From positions 1,178,001 through 1,242,000 of the forward strand of contig JAMWBK010000007.1 of assembly GCA_029953675.1 (NCBI GenBank): a stretch of 64,000 nucleotides of DNA, written 5' to 3'. Every line of letters begins with the position of its first letter. The stretch's first letter is position 1. The DNA comes from Rhodosorus marinus. Taxonomy: Eukaryota; Rhodophyta; Stylonematophyceae; Stylonematales; Stylonemataceae. Of this stretch, positions 21,939-35,500 are shown in pieces. The translations under genes were made by a program, and so were the position numbers. The notes beneath the pieces are model-generated. The model worked only from the letters and a program-made list of their open reading frames with translations. It was not told where the DNA came from and did no database searches.

Positions 21939-23846
21939 CCTTAGCTAATTCACCTAACCACAAATATATGAAAAAATCAACCAGAATCACACCTTCGTCC
22001 CTCTCCACCCACAACGACACCAACCCAAATGCTTCGCACTCTACTTCAACCCCGAAGCAAGCACCGAAAGTCTAACGTCACTTCAACCTCCCACCATGAC
22101 CAATAACGCTTCCAATTTTCCAATTCACGTATCAACTCCGGACATCGGCCCTCCTTCACACTTTCCCCCAAAACAAAACTTCCCTTCGGGAAACAAATAA
22201 ATTTTAAGTTATCAATTCAACGCTTAACTTTTTCCCCCTAAACGAGATCTAGATATTGCCAAAATGCTCCCAAACGGCAAGAAAATCCATAAATTCCGAG
22301 GAAAAACTGAACGGGGCGGTGAGGGGGGGTGAAGTAGACTACAATTCAGCATTTCAGGTGGTATCAGTGCCATACAACTTTCTTCCTCCCCTCTAAAAAC
22401 AAATGAAACTCATCATGTCATGTGATTTCATGAGATTCTATTGTTTTCCCTTTTCCTAGTAACTGGGTGGGGGGGGTATTCCCAAAGAAGAAGAGAAAGA
22501 GATAGAAAAATCTAAAAAGGGCCTTTTTTTCTAACCCCGCTCAAGAAAAGGAAAAAAAAAACAACAAAAAGCTGGTCCCCGTGCAATTGGCTTAAACTTA
22601 GGTGATCGACGGAGATCGGTTGATAATTGCGGTATCCTCCAATATTCATTAATTAAAATAAAAACAAATCAACGGTTTTGAAACGTTAATATTCTCGATT
22701 TTGATTATTTTGTTTTGGATTGAATCGATGTCAGTTATTTTATTTCCAAAATATTTGGTCGTATTCCAGTTTGGGACGCAACGGTTGGGACCAAAATCGG
22801 ATTGGGCTAAACCGTTTGGTTCTTTCCCCTATTTTTCTAAAGTTTTGTTCTTCCGTTAGTGAGATAAGTCTTTGATTGGCTGATTGGAACTTGTGAGGTT
22901 CAAAACTGATTGCTGGATTCTGCGTGTCAGCGAGACTGCAATTTCTCGTTCTAAATCAATTGGGATATAAGCAAAATTTATATTGAATGTTCATAATATA
23001 AGTCTCAACAAAAATAAATCTGACATAAAATAGAACTATTCAAGCATTCAATCTATGTAGAGAGGAATTTTGGGGTAATATTCTTAGAAATAGATTAAAA
23101 GGTTCTGGAGTGTTAAATTTATTAATTGATTTTGGGGGAAACGGGTGAATGGAGTGGGAGTACCGATCAGGTCACCGAACCCCCAGCCAGACGTTAAGTG
23201 ATTGACAATAAGAGTATTTACAACTGAAAGCAGAGTAGTAAGTTCTATGCTCTTAAGGATACCGGCGAGGTGATGCCAGGATCTGCCCCTATCTTTGCAA
23301 GTGTCAAGAAGAAGAACTCGCTTACTAAGTACCTGAGATACTCCTTCCAGGAGCGGCGCCATATGGATTAGAACCTTGTTTGAGGTTGAGGGTAGGGTAG
23401 CCCCCCACAGGAGTATGCACATGCATTGAAGCACCATGTCAACGGATAGCTTGCTTCAACAGCCAAGTTGGCAGTCTAACCGCCCCGAGGTAGCAAGGCT
23501 GCTTTCTCTGCAGTGGTTTTGATCATAGTTTACAAATAGAGAATAAAACAAATCAAGAAAAGACTAAAATCTTGATCAAGCCGCCGAGTCTTGTTAGTAA
23601 ATGTACTAATTGGTACGATTTCCGGCCTGCTTTCATCGCGGTGGGATTGGAAACAGGACGTCTCATTGTCTACTGTCCGCCGAGTGGGAATGGTGCAGGC
23701 TGGCACTGTTTGAAATTTTTTTGTTTTTAAGCAACCTTCTGATACGCTTCGTAACCGGTTGGTGTTCTCTCGGATCCGTTTGTACTCTCCTGCCCCTTGG
23801 CGTGATCCCGTGAGGTTTGTAAGTGTGAAGGACCTTTTGCATTTCT
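21939..23846. other. intergenic; one weak open frame
   Basis: About 1.9 kb between the two hydrolase paralogues. It includes AT-rich sequence (22600-23100). A minus-strand frame at 23084-23437 encodes 117 residues with an alternating hydrophobic pattern (LLSVVNTLIVNHLTSGWG) but no recognised domain. It could be a small gene, a lost exon or chance. Confidence 0.4.
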
Positions 23847-24893
23847 TTATTTGCTGGCTTCGGAAGTTGTCAGCTCCTTCACAAATGAGACTACTTCTCG
23901 AATGTTCTCGACACGTCTCTCTGGAGCGTCCTGGAAGACTTGATGGCCTCTTCCGGGAATCCTGACCAGTTTCTTCTTTCCGCTGACTTGAACCTCCTTC
24001 ATGATGAGCTCGGAGTTGGATATGCTTGAGCGTGTATCCTCTTCGTTGTGTAGGATGAGCAAGTTGCGCAGTTTCATATTTCCAAGCGTCGCCTCTACTC
24101 TATCAATAGCTTCGAACATAGACACTGCAAAGGCCAGACGCATCGGTTCTCCGTATCCGACGAGGGAGTCGTTTTGAGAAAGCTCTACCGCTACGGGATC
24201 TCCGAATGCTTCAGCCCAAGTCTTGCCAGACAAATCCTGCCCGGGAGGCACAGCAGTGGCAAACACGTTCCTCACAAGCCTCATGATGGTGAGCACGATC
24301 TTCGACGGAACGATTTCCTTGTTTGGTAGCAGCACAGGTCCACAAAGAACAACACCCTGAAACAGGTCCGCGAACCTTGGGTTTAGATTCAGGAGGAGAA
24401 CCAACAGCCCCCCAAAGGACTCCCCCAGTATGAAAATAGGTGCATCATCTGGCAGCGCCGACCGAAGACGGTCGAGAGCAGCCTCAATCTCTTCCAAAAA
24501 ATCCTCTGGACTTTTCCCATATGCTCGCAGCCCATCAATGTTATCGGACAGCCCGTGCGAAGGAAGGTCAATCGCGTGAACTTCGGTAAGGGCTTCCTGG
24601 CTCAGGTCACGAGCTAGCTCCCAGAACCAGGCAGAATGCCATAAGTAGCCGTGGACAATCAAGAGGCCAGATGCCGGGGTCCCTTCCGGCACCCTCCTCC
24701 TGTAGAAAATCTTCATGGACGGGTCCCTGGATGACGCAACATACTCTCCATTAAATCCCTCCCCAGAGTTTAGCGCCCCCATTCTTACTATGTTGCTTCG
24801 CCTGAGTCGGAAACAGCAACTCTCTTCATAGACCTTCAACCTGGGCTTTACTAGTCCCACACTGCAGACGAAACTCAAGCGCTTCACCTCCAT
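23847..24893 (-). CDS. monoacylglycerol-lipase-like alpha/beta hydrolase (paralogue of 20091-21938)
   Basis: Single exon, 348 residues. The catalytic pattern is the same as in the neighbour: IVHGYLWHSAW oxyanion region, GESFGG with Ser159, Asp286 in NEEDTRSS, His317 in GRGHQVF. Shared family blocks include LPSHG.SDNIDGLR and NSELIMK. It ends soon after the catalytic domain (VVSFVKELTTSEASK), the usual length for the family. A second in-frame Met at residue 38 (MGALNSGEGFNGE) aligns with Met38 of the paralogue, so residues 1-37, which are basic and free of acidic clusters, may be an organelle-targeting peptide or 5' leader. Same orientation as the upstream and downstream lipase genes. Expected reaction: release of a fatty acid from monoacylglycerol or a similar small ester. 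Confidence 0.88.
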   Translation of the reverse strand: MEVKRLSFVCSVGLVKPRLKVYEESCCFRLRRSNIVRMGALNSGEGFNGEYVASSRDPSMKIFYRRRVPEGTPASGLLIVHGYLWHSAWFWELARDLSQEALTEVHAIDLPSHGLSDNIDGLRAYGKSPEDFLEEIEAALDRLRSALPDDAPIFILGESFGGLLVLLLNLNPRFADLFQGVVLCGPVLLPNKEIVPSKIVLTIMRLVRNVFATAVPPGQDLSGKTWAEAFGDPVAVELSQNDSLVGYGEPMRLAFAVSMFEAIDRVEATLGNMKLRNLLILHNEEDTRSSISNSELIMKEVQVSGKKKLVRIPGRGHQVFQDAPERRVENIREVVSFVKELTTSEASK

Positions 24894-26143
24894 ACTCAGA
24901 AATCATCACTGAGATCGCCTTTTAATCTTCACCTGGTCTGTTCATCAGATGAAGAAGTTTATATGCACAGGGCAGATCTCATCTGTCCCATCCGCGAAAC
25001 GAACAGCTTCCTTCAAATGAAAACTACTCAAACGTCTAGGAATGTGGGGTAGTGGCCCGCAACGTTTCTCACTCAAACACATTATGCAGACAACGCTCCA
25101 GATTTCCTGATTTCCGCCCTGTAAGAAGGCCGATGCTGAACAGTGGCAACCAACTTCGGGGCTATCCATCGCTCGATAGTCTAATCTCGGCCACTACTAA
25201 GCAACTCATACGGCTCGAATCCAACTTGATAAGTATTTTACCACACTATGTGAGGAGCAAGAATGGGGGGGGGGGGTGGTGGTAGTGCAGGGGTATCACT
25301 TCTATGAAAAACAGTCTATATCGTATATAGTCGGTACCGATTTTCCCATATCTATACTTATTTATTAATAAGACATATAGTTCTTTTAGGATTATAGCGT
25401 TTAAATCTTATTTATAGTCGTTTATTGTTTTAGATTAATGGGTTTTTGAACAGGGGTTGCCTCTTTAGAATCTGCACATGAGATGCAATCAGTTTGCGAA
25501 GCGGAATCGATCGATGACCGGCTGCTGTGACAGGCGATATTCAGGTTTGAGGAAACACACAGGCAATAGGGTTGATGGCGGTTCTAAGTAAGCGGAAGAG
25601 GCGCGGCTAGAGAGCCGCAAGGGTCGTGCTTGAGCACTTCGCTTTTCTCAGGGGTGCGATTTGTGGAAAGCTCCGTTTTTAATTAAATATTCCACCAATA
25701 TGAGCGTGCTTTTCAATGGCACAGTGGCCCATGATGCTCCATGTCTGAAGCAGGTTGAAAGCTTGGTATCCAATTTGACCAGCGAAGTAGCTTTGAGAGC
25801 ATTTCGCATATCTGGTGTTCGATGTTTCGCGAACAACTCTGAAGTCATTGCGGAAATGGCCTTCCGTCAGATGGGCTGATCCTGTCCATATCCAACAGTT
25901 GCTCGGCCCCTCGACTTGGCTACGTAGGAATTGTTCTACCCGGACAGCACAATCTAAAATGCGCGAACATTGAACACTTGTTGGTCATATTGGCGCAGTG
26001 GCGTGTGAGACTGCCACCCACCATACCTGGGACAGGGCACTGAGTAAATACTGTTTATTACAATTCGTACATAAAGAGGGGTTTGTTAGTAGTTAGCAAC
26101 GGTAATAGCATGATACGGAAAATATCTGGAACAGTTTTTGTGA
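24894..26143. other. intergenic, no gene recognised
   Basis: About 1.25 kb. It contains a 12-base G run (25265-25276) and an AT-rich stretch (25310-25440). Overlapping short frames at 25648-25879 on both strands carry no motif. Confidence 0.5.
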
Positions 26144-28803
26144 CTAATCCGAGGACAAGGATGCGATACCAAGTGGATTTGTCTCTCTATTCGAGGTGGT
26201 TCTAACGTCCGATACCCGTGTTTCACTTGATGACACAGGGTAGGCTGCCGAACTCGCCCCAAACCGGCACATTTTGTAACGATCGTCTTCTGGTCCCCTT
26301 CGAGCTAGTGCGTCCGTCGGAATGCCCCCACCGGTCCGGATGGTGAAGGGGCCATTTGACCCAGTACCGCTGTTGGTTATCTTGGCCTTCCAAATTACCC
26401 CGCGGTAGCCCATCCGAGTTCCGTGCCTCCTCTCGACGAAAGCAGTGAGGGCCTTCGCGTAACCGCTGTTCGAGTGGCGTCTCAGGCCTACGGACATGAA
26501 CGAGGAGTGCATCCATGTCATCTCGAACATCGTCGGATCAATAAATAGATCCCCGTCGGCGGTGACTAACGCGACTTGACCCACGTGATGGAACAGGAAT
26601 GCTGGTGGCATCATAGTGACTGGATCGTGGGCGTTGACCATTCTCCAGGTGCAAGGAACAACCGCGTCGTACTCCTTGACAAATTGGTGATTGCCTGCAC
26701 GCGGACTCCCGTAGGTGTACACGAAGACTCCCTCACCGGGATTCATGGTCTTCGCCGTGTCATAGCTGGACAGAGTGGCCAGAGCGCCACCTAAAGAGTG
26801 TCCAGTGAAGAAGATCGGGCGGGGTTCTAGGCTGTACAACCGCTCTAGCTCCTCCAGAATCCGCCTCCGAACTGTCTTGTACACGCGCATGAAACCAGCA
26901 TGCACTAGAGGTCTGGTAGGACTGCTCCAGCAGCGGGTTCCGTCCATTTCCGCGGCTGGTTGATCGTCCCACATGTGTTCTACGGGTACACGCCCTGTGC
27001 GCAGATCCGTTCCAACGTTCCGCGAAGACGAAGTGCCCCTAAAAGCCACAACAATACGGTCCTCCGCGGCAAGAACCAAGGCGTGCGTGTCCGTGGGCTG
27101 ATCCGAGATGTACGAGACCACCTTATTGTTGTTGTCCCCAAAGTCCTGTTCACGACGGAGATAACAACACATACACAGCCGTGAGTAGCCTGTCGTCTGT
27201 TCCCACGCCGTGCTTCCTAGCGATTGTGATTCACAGCCGTCAACCCACCCTCGGAGATCGAGCTTCCTTGTGATCCTTTCCGTACGAGTATGGAAGCCAT
27301 GCAAGGTTGAAGAGCATAATACAAGTTTCCATAACAAAGCTGGTCTTTTTAAACTTTGGATCGTGATGCCGTTCGAACACTCTGTACCTAAACAGGCTCT
27401 CGGTTGGCTGCAAAGATTCCAGGAAAGGACAGCCGCTTAGCTACGAATTTTCCACTTTCGGATGACTTGGACGTGATGAAACATACGTTGTGACTTTTCT
27501 TGTACCGACACCTGATCAGGTCCGTCAACGTTGGGGCCGACGCGGGTAGCATGAAGAACAGCTGCTGTAGAGCATACGCGGGGATGATCGTTAGGTAGCT
27601 CAGCCTTCCGGATGGAGGCCGAAACTGGTATACACCCTGATACTTGGCTACAAGTATCATCGTGTCGTTGCTCGAAAGCATTATGTTCAATGTCCCGAAA
27701 ACTGTCGTCAGGACAAAAGTCAGGGCCAAATAATAGCGGAACTGCCTGGAGACGAACATGAAACCGACCACCAGGACAGTAAGGGTTAGCTCTCAACCGT
27801 TGATCAGACCCTCCAAAAGCTCGCAACAATGGTCCCTCGATAGAGTTGGAAAGACTTACCTAAAGCCGATCTGGAGTGATCTGTAATCGAGGTAGTCCAG
27901 TGAACGGATGTATCTTGCAGTTACCGTCATTTCACAGGTAATGTACAGGACGACCATAAGCTCTGTGCAGAAATTTGCGACGAGCATGAAGAGGAGCCCC
28001 GGCGAGAAGCCGTCTTTGCTGAAGATGATTTCCATACCGGTAGCTAAGGATGACAGTGGCAGCCAATTCAAGTTGACGTTGAGGAGGAATGACACGGCAA
28101 TTCTTGTTACCATGAACATCCCTAGAATAAACATTTTCGGCCAGTACGTCCAGGGAAACCACTGTCCGCGTGGTGTTCTGAACGAAATAGCAGTCGACCA
28201 GATTTGGAAGAAGATCCCCGTGATTCCCAGACAAGAAGACAGCAACGTCGAAATACGGAGCACCGCCTTCCAAGATTGGTCATTAAGTACCAGTACTGGT
28301 AGGAACACAGTGTTGAAGAACGGAATGTAGATGACCGAGCATGATATCCCGAGGATAAATACATACGCCATTTCCCTCGTCCTCAGCGCCTTTGGGGTAG
28401 CCAAAACGACCACAGAATAGTACACGGTCATGAATGTAAGAGCGACCGCTACCATAATCTCCACGACGAACTCAAAAACTCTGTACCAGAAAGCCGGCTC
28501 AACAATCCAGTAAGTCTCTCCCCCAATCTGTTCTGGGCGTACCCAGATCGTATTTGCTAGAACAAGATAAACGATCGTAGAAATAACCATATAAACTGCC
28601 GAAACAACGTACAACAGCGTCACCTTCGTGAGCTCCGAAGCATGAAGAGTCTCAATCTTCAGTCTTGGCTCCGACACAATAGTCGGCATCGAAAGCCCAT
28701 ACGTTCCAAAACTAGTATCATCTGGAACAGGTATACCTGTGGAGTCATTCAGCTCCTCCAGAGTCAACTCTGGATCCGCTGCGGGCTTCTCTGAGTAATC
28801 CAT
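26144..28803 (-). CDS. polytopic membrane protein fused to class-3 lipase (copy A)
   Basis: Exons 28803-27860, 27745-27487, 27407-27249 and 27145-26144; introns 114, 79 and 103 bp; 787 residues. Residues 1-60 are a soluble acidic N terminus ending in LKIETLHASEL. About eight hydrophobic helices follow: near 61-86, 106-134, 146-173, 182-208, 224-247, 268-293, 317-338 and 363-383. A linker (402-454, with FKKTSFVMETCIMLFNLAWL) leads to a class-3 lipase domain: RIVVAFRGTSS, LVHAGF, FTGHSLGGALAT (Ser571), NAHDPVT (Asp628) and the catalytic-His region RRHSNSGY (His678). The enzyme domain is of the fungal lipase/diacylglycerol lipase type, so a membrane-embedded glycerolipid hydrolase is expected. 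Two near-identical architectures lie upstream. The 7-8-helix part may be distantly Wntless-like, but I cannot confirm that. Confidence 0.88.
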
Positions 28804-29919
28804 CGCTGTCTAACCCATTTAAAAATAATTTAACATTGCCTTCCCCAAGACAACCACTCCCAGCGCAACCACCCGGCTTTCAAACCGCCTGGTCTGCCCC
28901 GGCCCGCCCTACCCCTTTCCCTCCACCCACCCAAACCAGCAAATCCTGGACATCACCCCCGTTCCTTTCTTCACCTCCTTCCTTTCACGCTCAAAAACCC
29001 TCAGTTGTTCCTCAACTTATGATTAAGCCACATCGGTATCCACCCAAAACTTCCTTTCATCCGGTGCGCCTCCCTACCCAAACCCCCCGCCCACCTCCGT
29101 TCCCCACCCTCCCCACCACTATCAGCCCACGTAATCCAACCAACATTAGCCACGGCCAAATCAAACTATTCCCTTCACACCCTCTCCCCCCCCAACCAAA
29201 AAAGGTCAATTTTCAAAACAAAAAACCTAAAAAAACAAAGCCATAAAAAACACTCGCTCGCCCCCTACAACCTATCACCCCCCCCCCTTTTCTTAGAAAC
29301 GTGTTAAAACCCTCAAATTCTACATTTTCTCTGCTGGAAAAGCTGATAAATGAATCTAGCCTGAGTTTTCCGCCCATAAAGTTTGTAAAATACTAATTTC
29401 CACTAATACTATTTCGGGGTGGAGGGGTAGGGGAAGAAATTTGGTTGAAAAATCCATTATTTCTTAAATTTGTACTTATAATTTCTAAATTAAGTATGAT
29501 TATGTTCAATTATGGAAAATATAGTATGTAGTACATTATTTTATTGTATTCAATTTATTTATCGTATGTTGGTGGCGGATTTTTAGGTTGTTTTTTTGGT
29601 AGTGTCGTTGTTTTTGTTTTTTTTTCGGGTGTACGTTGATGTTGGTTTTTGTGCGCGGGGGGGTTTGCTTCGGCGGTGGGGGTGGGGGTGGTCTTTGTCA
29701 GTAGGGCACACTGGTGTGAAGAGTGCGCGAGTTTTGAGGGTTTGAGCCAACAATGTCTGGCTCCTCATCCTTCGTCTCCTGGAGGTACTGCTTGCATATT
29801 TGTATGAGAGCGTAGTATAAACAGTTCGGAAGCTTCGTTTACTCATATTTTGACGCCTTTTGCGTTTAGAATAGATAGGTTTGTTTGGCTTATGGTACAT
29901 GTACAGTTGTCCCTGTTTG
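28804..29919. other. intergenic, C-rich then AT-rich
   Basis: About 1.1 kb between lipase copies A and B. 28840-29290 is C- and A-rich (poly-Pro frames are composition artefacts); 29340-29580 is AT-rich. 29583-29900 is G/T-rich on the plus strand and precedes the copy B stop codon. No gene recognised. Confidence 0.5.
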
Positions 29920-32531
29920 CTATGGGACGTCCTTATTCGGGTCCGTGTCCTTGTCCTCGAACGCTACTGTTGAATGTGAAGGTCTGATATCTACTCGCCG
30001 CTCCAATTCTGAGCTCTGAGGCCACCCAAGCTTGGCTGACAACGTCTCCGCTCCTCCGCTGGAAACTAAGAACGAGGAGCTCATCGACGTGGATGGCGCC
30101 CGCCGTGAAGATGTCGGGATTATCGCGCTGAATAGGGTGCTTCTTTGTCCAAACTTAAAGGTATCCAATTCGTTCTTCCACACCGCGCATCGCGTTCGTA
30201 CTTTGAGCTCGTCCCGTCTCTCAACGAAGGCTGCGAGTGACTGCGCATATCCACTGTTCGAGTGAGTCGCAAGCCTGAAATTCGGCAGGATCGAGCGCGA
30301 TGCATGCATCCAACCCAGCTCGAACATGGTGGGGTCGATAAAGAGCTCCCCTTGCGCCGTAATCAGCGCTGCTTGTCCGACGTGCCGAAAATAAAGCGGC
30401 GGAGGCATCTTCGTCACCGGATCTTTGGCGTTGATGATCCTCCAAGTTCGCGGAACTCGCTCATTGTACAGGTTCGTAAATTGCTGGTTTCCAACTCTCG
30501 GACTGCCAAAAGTGTAGCAAAACAGTCCCTCTTCCGGCTCCATAGTTCTCGATAGATCATAGCTGCAGAGCGTACCCAGGGCGCCTCCTAAGGAATGTCC
30601 TGTGCAGAAGATCGGCCGCGGCTGTTTTTGGTAGAGTCTCTTCACTTCGGCGACGACAGCTGGTTGAACCGACAGGTAAGCATCCAAAAAGCCTCTGTGG
30701 ACCATCGGCCCTTTGTGCCCACACAAGTTGCTCCCCGTATTCTCGTCGGTGGTACCACCAGCTTCAGCGTGCAACTCCTCCAGGGGACCCATGGACGTCC
30801 TCAGGTCGGTCCCGACATTCCGAGTTGACGAAGTGCCCCTGAAGGCAACCACGATCCTATCGAAAGCAGCATAGACAACGGCATGGGTATCCGTCAAGTT
30901 GTCCGCTGCGTAGAGAGAAACGTTGTACTTTGAGCATCCAAAGTCCTGGACATCGCAGAATTTTGGATGGAGAACGAGATCAGCAAAGGGAAACAATCCA
31001 TTGCGCCAGATTGGAATTGCCATGCGTCGTATTACCATGGGCCTTCGCGTCTCCTTCTTGTGCTTCTTACCATAAGAATAGGCTAGCCATCCAAGATTGA
31101 ACAATGTGACACAGGTCTCCAACACAAAGCTATTCCGTTTGAACTGCGGCTGTCCCCGCTTCTCCAACGATCGATATCTGTACTGACCTTCTGTCGTCTG
31201 TTGCACGTGAAGAAAGCCATTAGTGGTGGAAAGTTGTGCAAGAGAGACGCGTCACAGACGTACGTTTTGAATCTGCTCATCGCGGCATCGAAGCAGGTCA
31301 GAAATGCTTCTGGCAGAGGCCGGTAGCATGTAGAACATTTGCTGGAGTGTGAATGCTGGTAAAACCGCAACGTACGCGAGGCGGCCGGAAGCTGGACGAA
31401 AGTTGTGGCGACCAGTGTACCTCGAGATCCCGTAGAGAACGTCAGTACTTATCAACGTCGCCGTTAATATGCCGAAAAGCGTCAGGAGCAACATCGTTAC
31501 GCCCAAGTAGGAACTGAACTGCCTACATACCCGAATAAACACGGATCACAACCATCAGCAAAACCATATTTCACCAATCGCATGCTCCACAACGTGCCAC
31601 GGCAAAGAGCTCACCTGAAACCGATTTGGAGAGATCTGTACTCGAGGTAGTTCAACCTTAGCAGATGTCGATAAGTTAAGACAAGTTCAAATATTAGGCA
31701 ACAAAGGATCCCGAACTCAAGCACCGCGTTTGCCCCGAGCAAGAATATGACATTTTCGCTGTAGGTTACGGTCTGGAGCCTCAATTTCATGAGCGCTACA
31801 ACCAGTGAACAAGCTGGAATCCAGTCAAAGTTGACCCGAATCACCGTAGATGCCAGAATTCTCGTCATAAAAAATACCGCAACAACGGCCATCTTTGGGT
31901 AGTAGGACAACGGCATCGACTGATGCCTCGGGAGACGGAAGGAGATAATTGTTGACCAGATATAGAAGATCATACCCGTCGCACCGAGACATCCCATGAG
32001 GATTGTCGATACTTCGATGTGGTTTGAGAGCATATCAAAGTTAAAATTGTCAACAGACTGGAAGGTGTTCTCCGTAAGCGGCACCATGATGCAGGTTACG
32101 GAAACTCCGAGCACGAGCACGAAAAGCATTTCTCGAGTTCGATTCTTCCTTGACTGCGAAAACACCGTAAGTGCGTAGAAGACTGTCGAGATCCCCGTGA
32201 AAAGGCACAAAATCGACTCAATGCTGAAGTCCACGATACGAAACCACTGCGGTGGATAATGGTACCAATAGGTACTACCGCCATCCAGCACTATAGACTG
32301 CAACCACAAAGTTTTCGACATTGTGAAGTAGAAAGTGTTATAAACAATCATGAACACAATAGATACCAGGAACAAAGCAGAGACACGACCGAGCTCACAG
32401 GCGTGTAGCGTTTCGATTTTCAGCATAGGCACGGATGCCGAGTGAACGACAGATTGTGCGTTCGACTCAATCTCATCACCGGTTGAGTCGAGGAGTTCCG
32501 AGTCTATAGTCAGCTGAAGCGTAGAGTTCAT
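29920..32531 (-). CDS. polytopic membrane protein fused to class-3 lipase (copy B)
   Basis: Exons 32531-31615, 31522-31264, 31197-31036 and 30945-29920; introns 92, 66 and 90 bp; 787 residues, the same total as copy A. The frame is open to 32591, but MNSTLQL at 32531 aligns with copy A; a possible 3' splice site (gtttcag) lies just upstream. N terminus about 51 residues, ending LKIETLHACEL; then about eight membrane helices with the same RTREM motif before helix 3 and YRSLQIGFR at the end of exon 1. The lipase domain has RIVVAFRGTSS, TGHSLGG (Ser564), NAKDPVTKMPP and ATHSNSGY for the catalytic His. The third intron is 90 bp with no stop, so an ORF caller reads through it and also misses exons 1 and 2. 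It sits in tandem between copies A and C. A membrane-bound diacylglycerol- or phospholipid-lipase activity is expected from the family. Confidence 0.88.
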
Positions 32532-35500
32532 CCTTGAACCCTCTGAAACAAACACGAAGCCACAAGTTCGTTCAACCGCCTCGCCCGGCACCCTCGAGAC
32601 TGGGCCAACGTCCAGTTCCGAAGACTCACTCGCCTCCCCACAGTCCGCTCAAACTTTTCTCGACCCATTACAACCATACCAACCAACCTATTCACCACAT
32701 CCAAGCAACCTAAACACTTGATACTCATCTTTAAAAGATCAGGGCTTGGAGGCCTCGAACTCCGACAGAGCCTCAGCTCCACCCTACCAACCGGGGGCCG
32801 CACTTTTACACAATGACCTTCCCTCTTCCAAACCGATCATATCCATTGGCTAATCCCCCGGTACAGGGAATATAACTTTTCAAAATAATTCGGAAGCAAT
32901 TTCTATACTTAGAAATTCTCGATACTGTCAACAAAAAAGTATGAATATGAATGTGAACGTGAATGTGAATGTTCACTCACCTGACCAATACTTGGCTAAG
33001 TTTTTAATTAAAAGTATTCCAATATGTTTATGTGAATCTTGGAAATGATACCGATTCACAATGTTTTCATTTTAGCTTGTCTCCGTTTATTGATGTGTGC
33101 CTGATAGTTGAGATACTGGTGGGCGGTTTGGCCCTGTGATAACAGTGCATTCATCTTAGCCTGTCTCCGTTTGTTGATGTGTGCCTGATATTTGGTGGCC
33201 GGTTTTGGCCCCGCAATCACACTATCGTGTATGGCAAGGTTGGTCGTTTTTTTGAAAGTATGTCTAAGCCATACAGGCTATATCTTCTTTAGCCATGCAA
33301 CCTGAATCTTTTTGGAAGCTCTTGCTGCAGTTGTGGAATCTTTCAGCCTTCTACCTTACGGGTCATCCTCTTAACTTCACCCAATCGCAATCCACAACTT
33401 GTATTGGCAGCGTTCTACTGTAACGAGGGAATTCAACGAAAAATTGTCAAAGCTGAAACCTTCACATTCAAAAAAAACTTTGGTTCTACAATCCAAGTCC
33501 CTCGTTAAAACTACTCGTGCTCCCACAACCACGACTACATATACCTATCGTTTATTCTTCTATCTTACTTAGGCCTCAAGTTAAGGTCATCATCGTTTCG
33601 ATGGGAAACCGCTTCTGCAGTTTACTATGCGCGTTCCAAGTTCACAGGCAAATTCAGGAAACATGTCATCACCACCTCGACGTGCAATCAACCTCGTGGT
33701 GCAACATTCCAAATTCTCGTTATTGCGTAATCATTCGCCCCCGAAACGACGACTTGTAGTTTGGGGTTTTGCCATATCCGCCAGATAAAAAAATACGCGT
33801 CCGAATACGTCCGATATTAGTTTAGTTTTTCTGAATCACGTAATAATTATTAAATTTATGCAGACGAGCGTCGGATATAGGTTTATTAGACTCGAATTGG
33901 AAACAAAAAATAGGTTTTATCTGATAGCTGTCGTGTAACGATCGATAGAAGTTACATATTCTTCAATCAACGACAGATGATGATTGGATATCAATCTTCT
34001 TCTTCGTGACACGGTGGACTTCTTCAAAATATTTCAACGTTCTGAAAAAGCACTGTGACGTCTCCACCTTCCAGCAATGTCCGGCTATGCAAAATTATGC
34101 TCGGGCTGTGCCAAAATCTCTGGAGGTGCAACACCCTTTTGAGCTTAATCGTTATTGCACATCCCGATGGAGCAAGAGTATAAGCACGATGGGCAAACTC
34201 GATATTCCCAGGTTAGCTGGAGAGAAGAAGGAAAAAGATAGAGAAGAAGAAGATAGAATTGGGATATATTACCTAATTTGGGAGTAATTAGGGGGGAGTA
34301 AAACCCGAAGTATGGAATAATTTGAGTAATACCCAGCTGGCAGTATGAGACGTGATAAGCACAAGATTGTGTATAACAGCCTGTTGAACTCAGAAGCAAT
34401 CATGATTTAATATATACGAGAGTGACAGCTTGTCATTCCGAGAAGTAATCATGATTCAATACTGGAACCGGAGATGATTGACGATTAGACTAATGGTCTG
34501 AATCAATATTGGACGGTTTATCGGACAGGTGTTTTCGACAACTTACAACCGCATGCTGACTAGTTTTGTACAAATATTCAATATTATATGTATTTTATCA
34601 TGGAGAGAATTTATCAGACGAGTCAGATAACGGTCATTGGACGGTTTTATGACTACCCTCCCCGTCTCCATCTGCTGTGACAACTGCAGGTTTTCCCGTT
34701 GGCGGAGCAGCCTGTGACCGTAGCTAGCTGTCTTGACTATTTGGATGACAATATGGAGGATGAGTTATATACGATCGCCTCCAAACCCCACCGGTACCAC
34801 TGTTCGCTGTATTTCTACATATGGGATAGTGTGTGATATGTCTCATGCTTGAAAAAGAGGATGGTAGAAATGGTTTGGAGAGGAGCAAGAAGTATTCGAA
34901 AGCTGGTTACCCCCTTTTTCATGGAGTTCTTGGGGAGCGGCCCGGTTAGTCAAGGAACGCAGCCCAGGGTCAATATTTTTTTTTTGGTTGTCCTCCACAT
35001 CACGCAGAGAGTGTAGATTATATTTTAGTTTTCCCATTGGTTAGCAAGCGGCGTCTGGACCCCGGGGAAGGTGGTCTTAAGTCAGCTTAGAGCGAACATA
35101 GAGTAGTGGTATTGCGCTGCGGTAGGTAGCTGCCGAATAAAGGCTACGGGGTTGGAGCCTTCGATTTCGAGAATTTCGTCGATTTTCGACTCCAGAGTTT
35201 CAGGTTTTGGTTACCTGTTAAGCTCGCCTACGTGGTTGCCTCGTCGCTACTCTACCGTCAACTTCCTTGTCAACCGCAGACTGTGCCGCTTAAGGTACCC
35301 TGCCGTTGCCGGCTTCGATTCTCCAGCTCGGTTGTTCTGACACTATAGGACACGCACAACCTGTCTTGCTCAAAAGCGTGAAAGAGAAATTGTCGTCTGA
35401 GCACATAACGTACAAGCTATTCTAGAGACCTCCTTGGTGGGGCCTGCAAAGAATGAACTTGGAATCTGTCGATGCGCTCGGAAACCTCGGAGGCGTAATA

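Noticed and set aside
28836-29246. 136-codon proline-rich frame
   Set aside because: Composition artefact of a C-rich intergenic stretch next to lipase copy A; no start context, domain or splice support.
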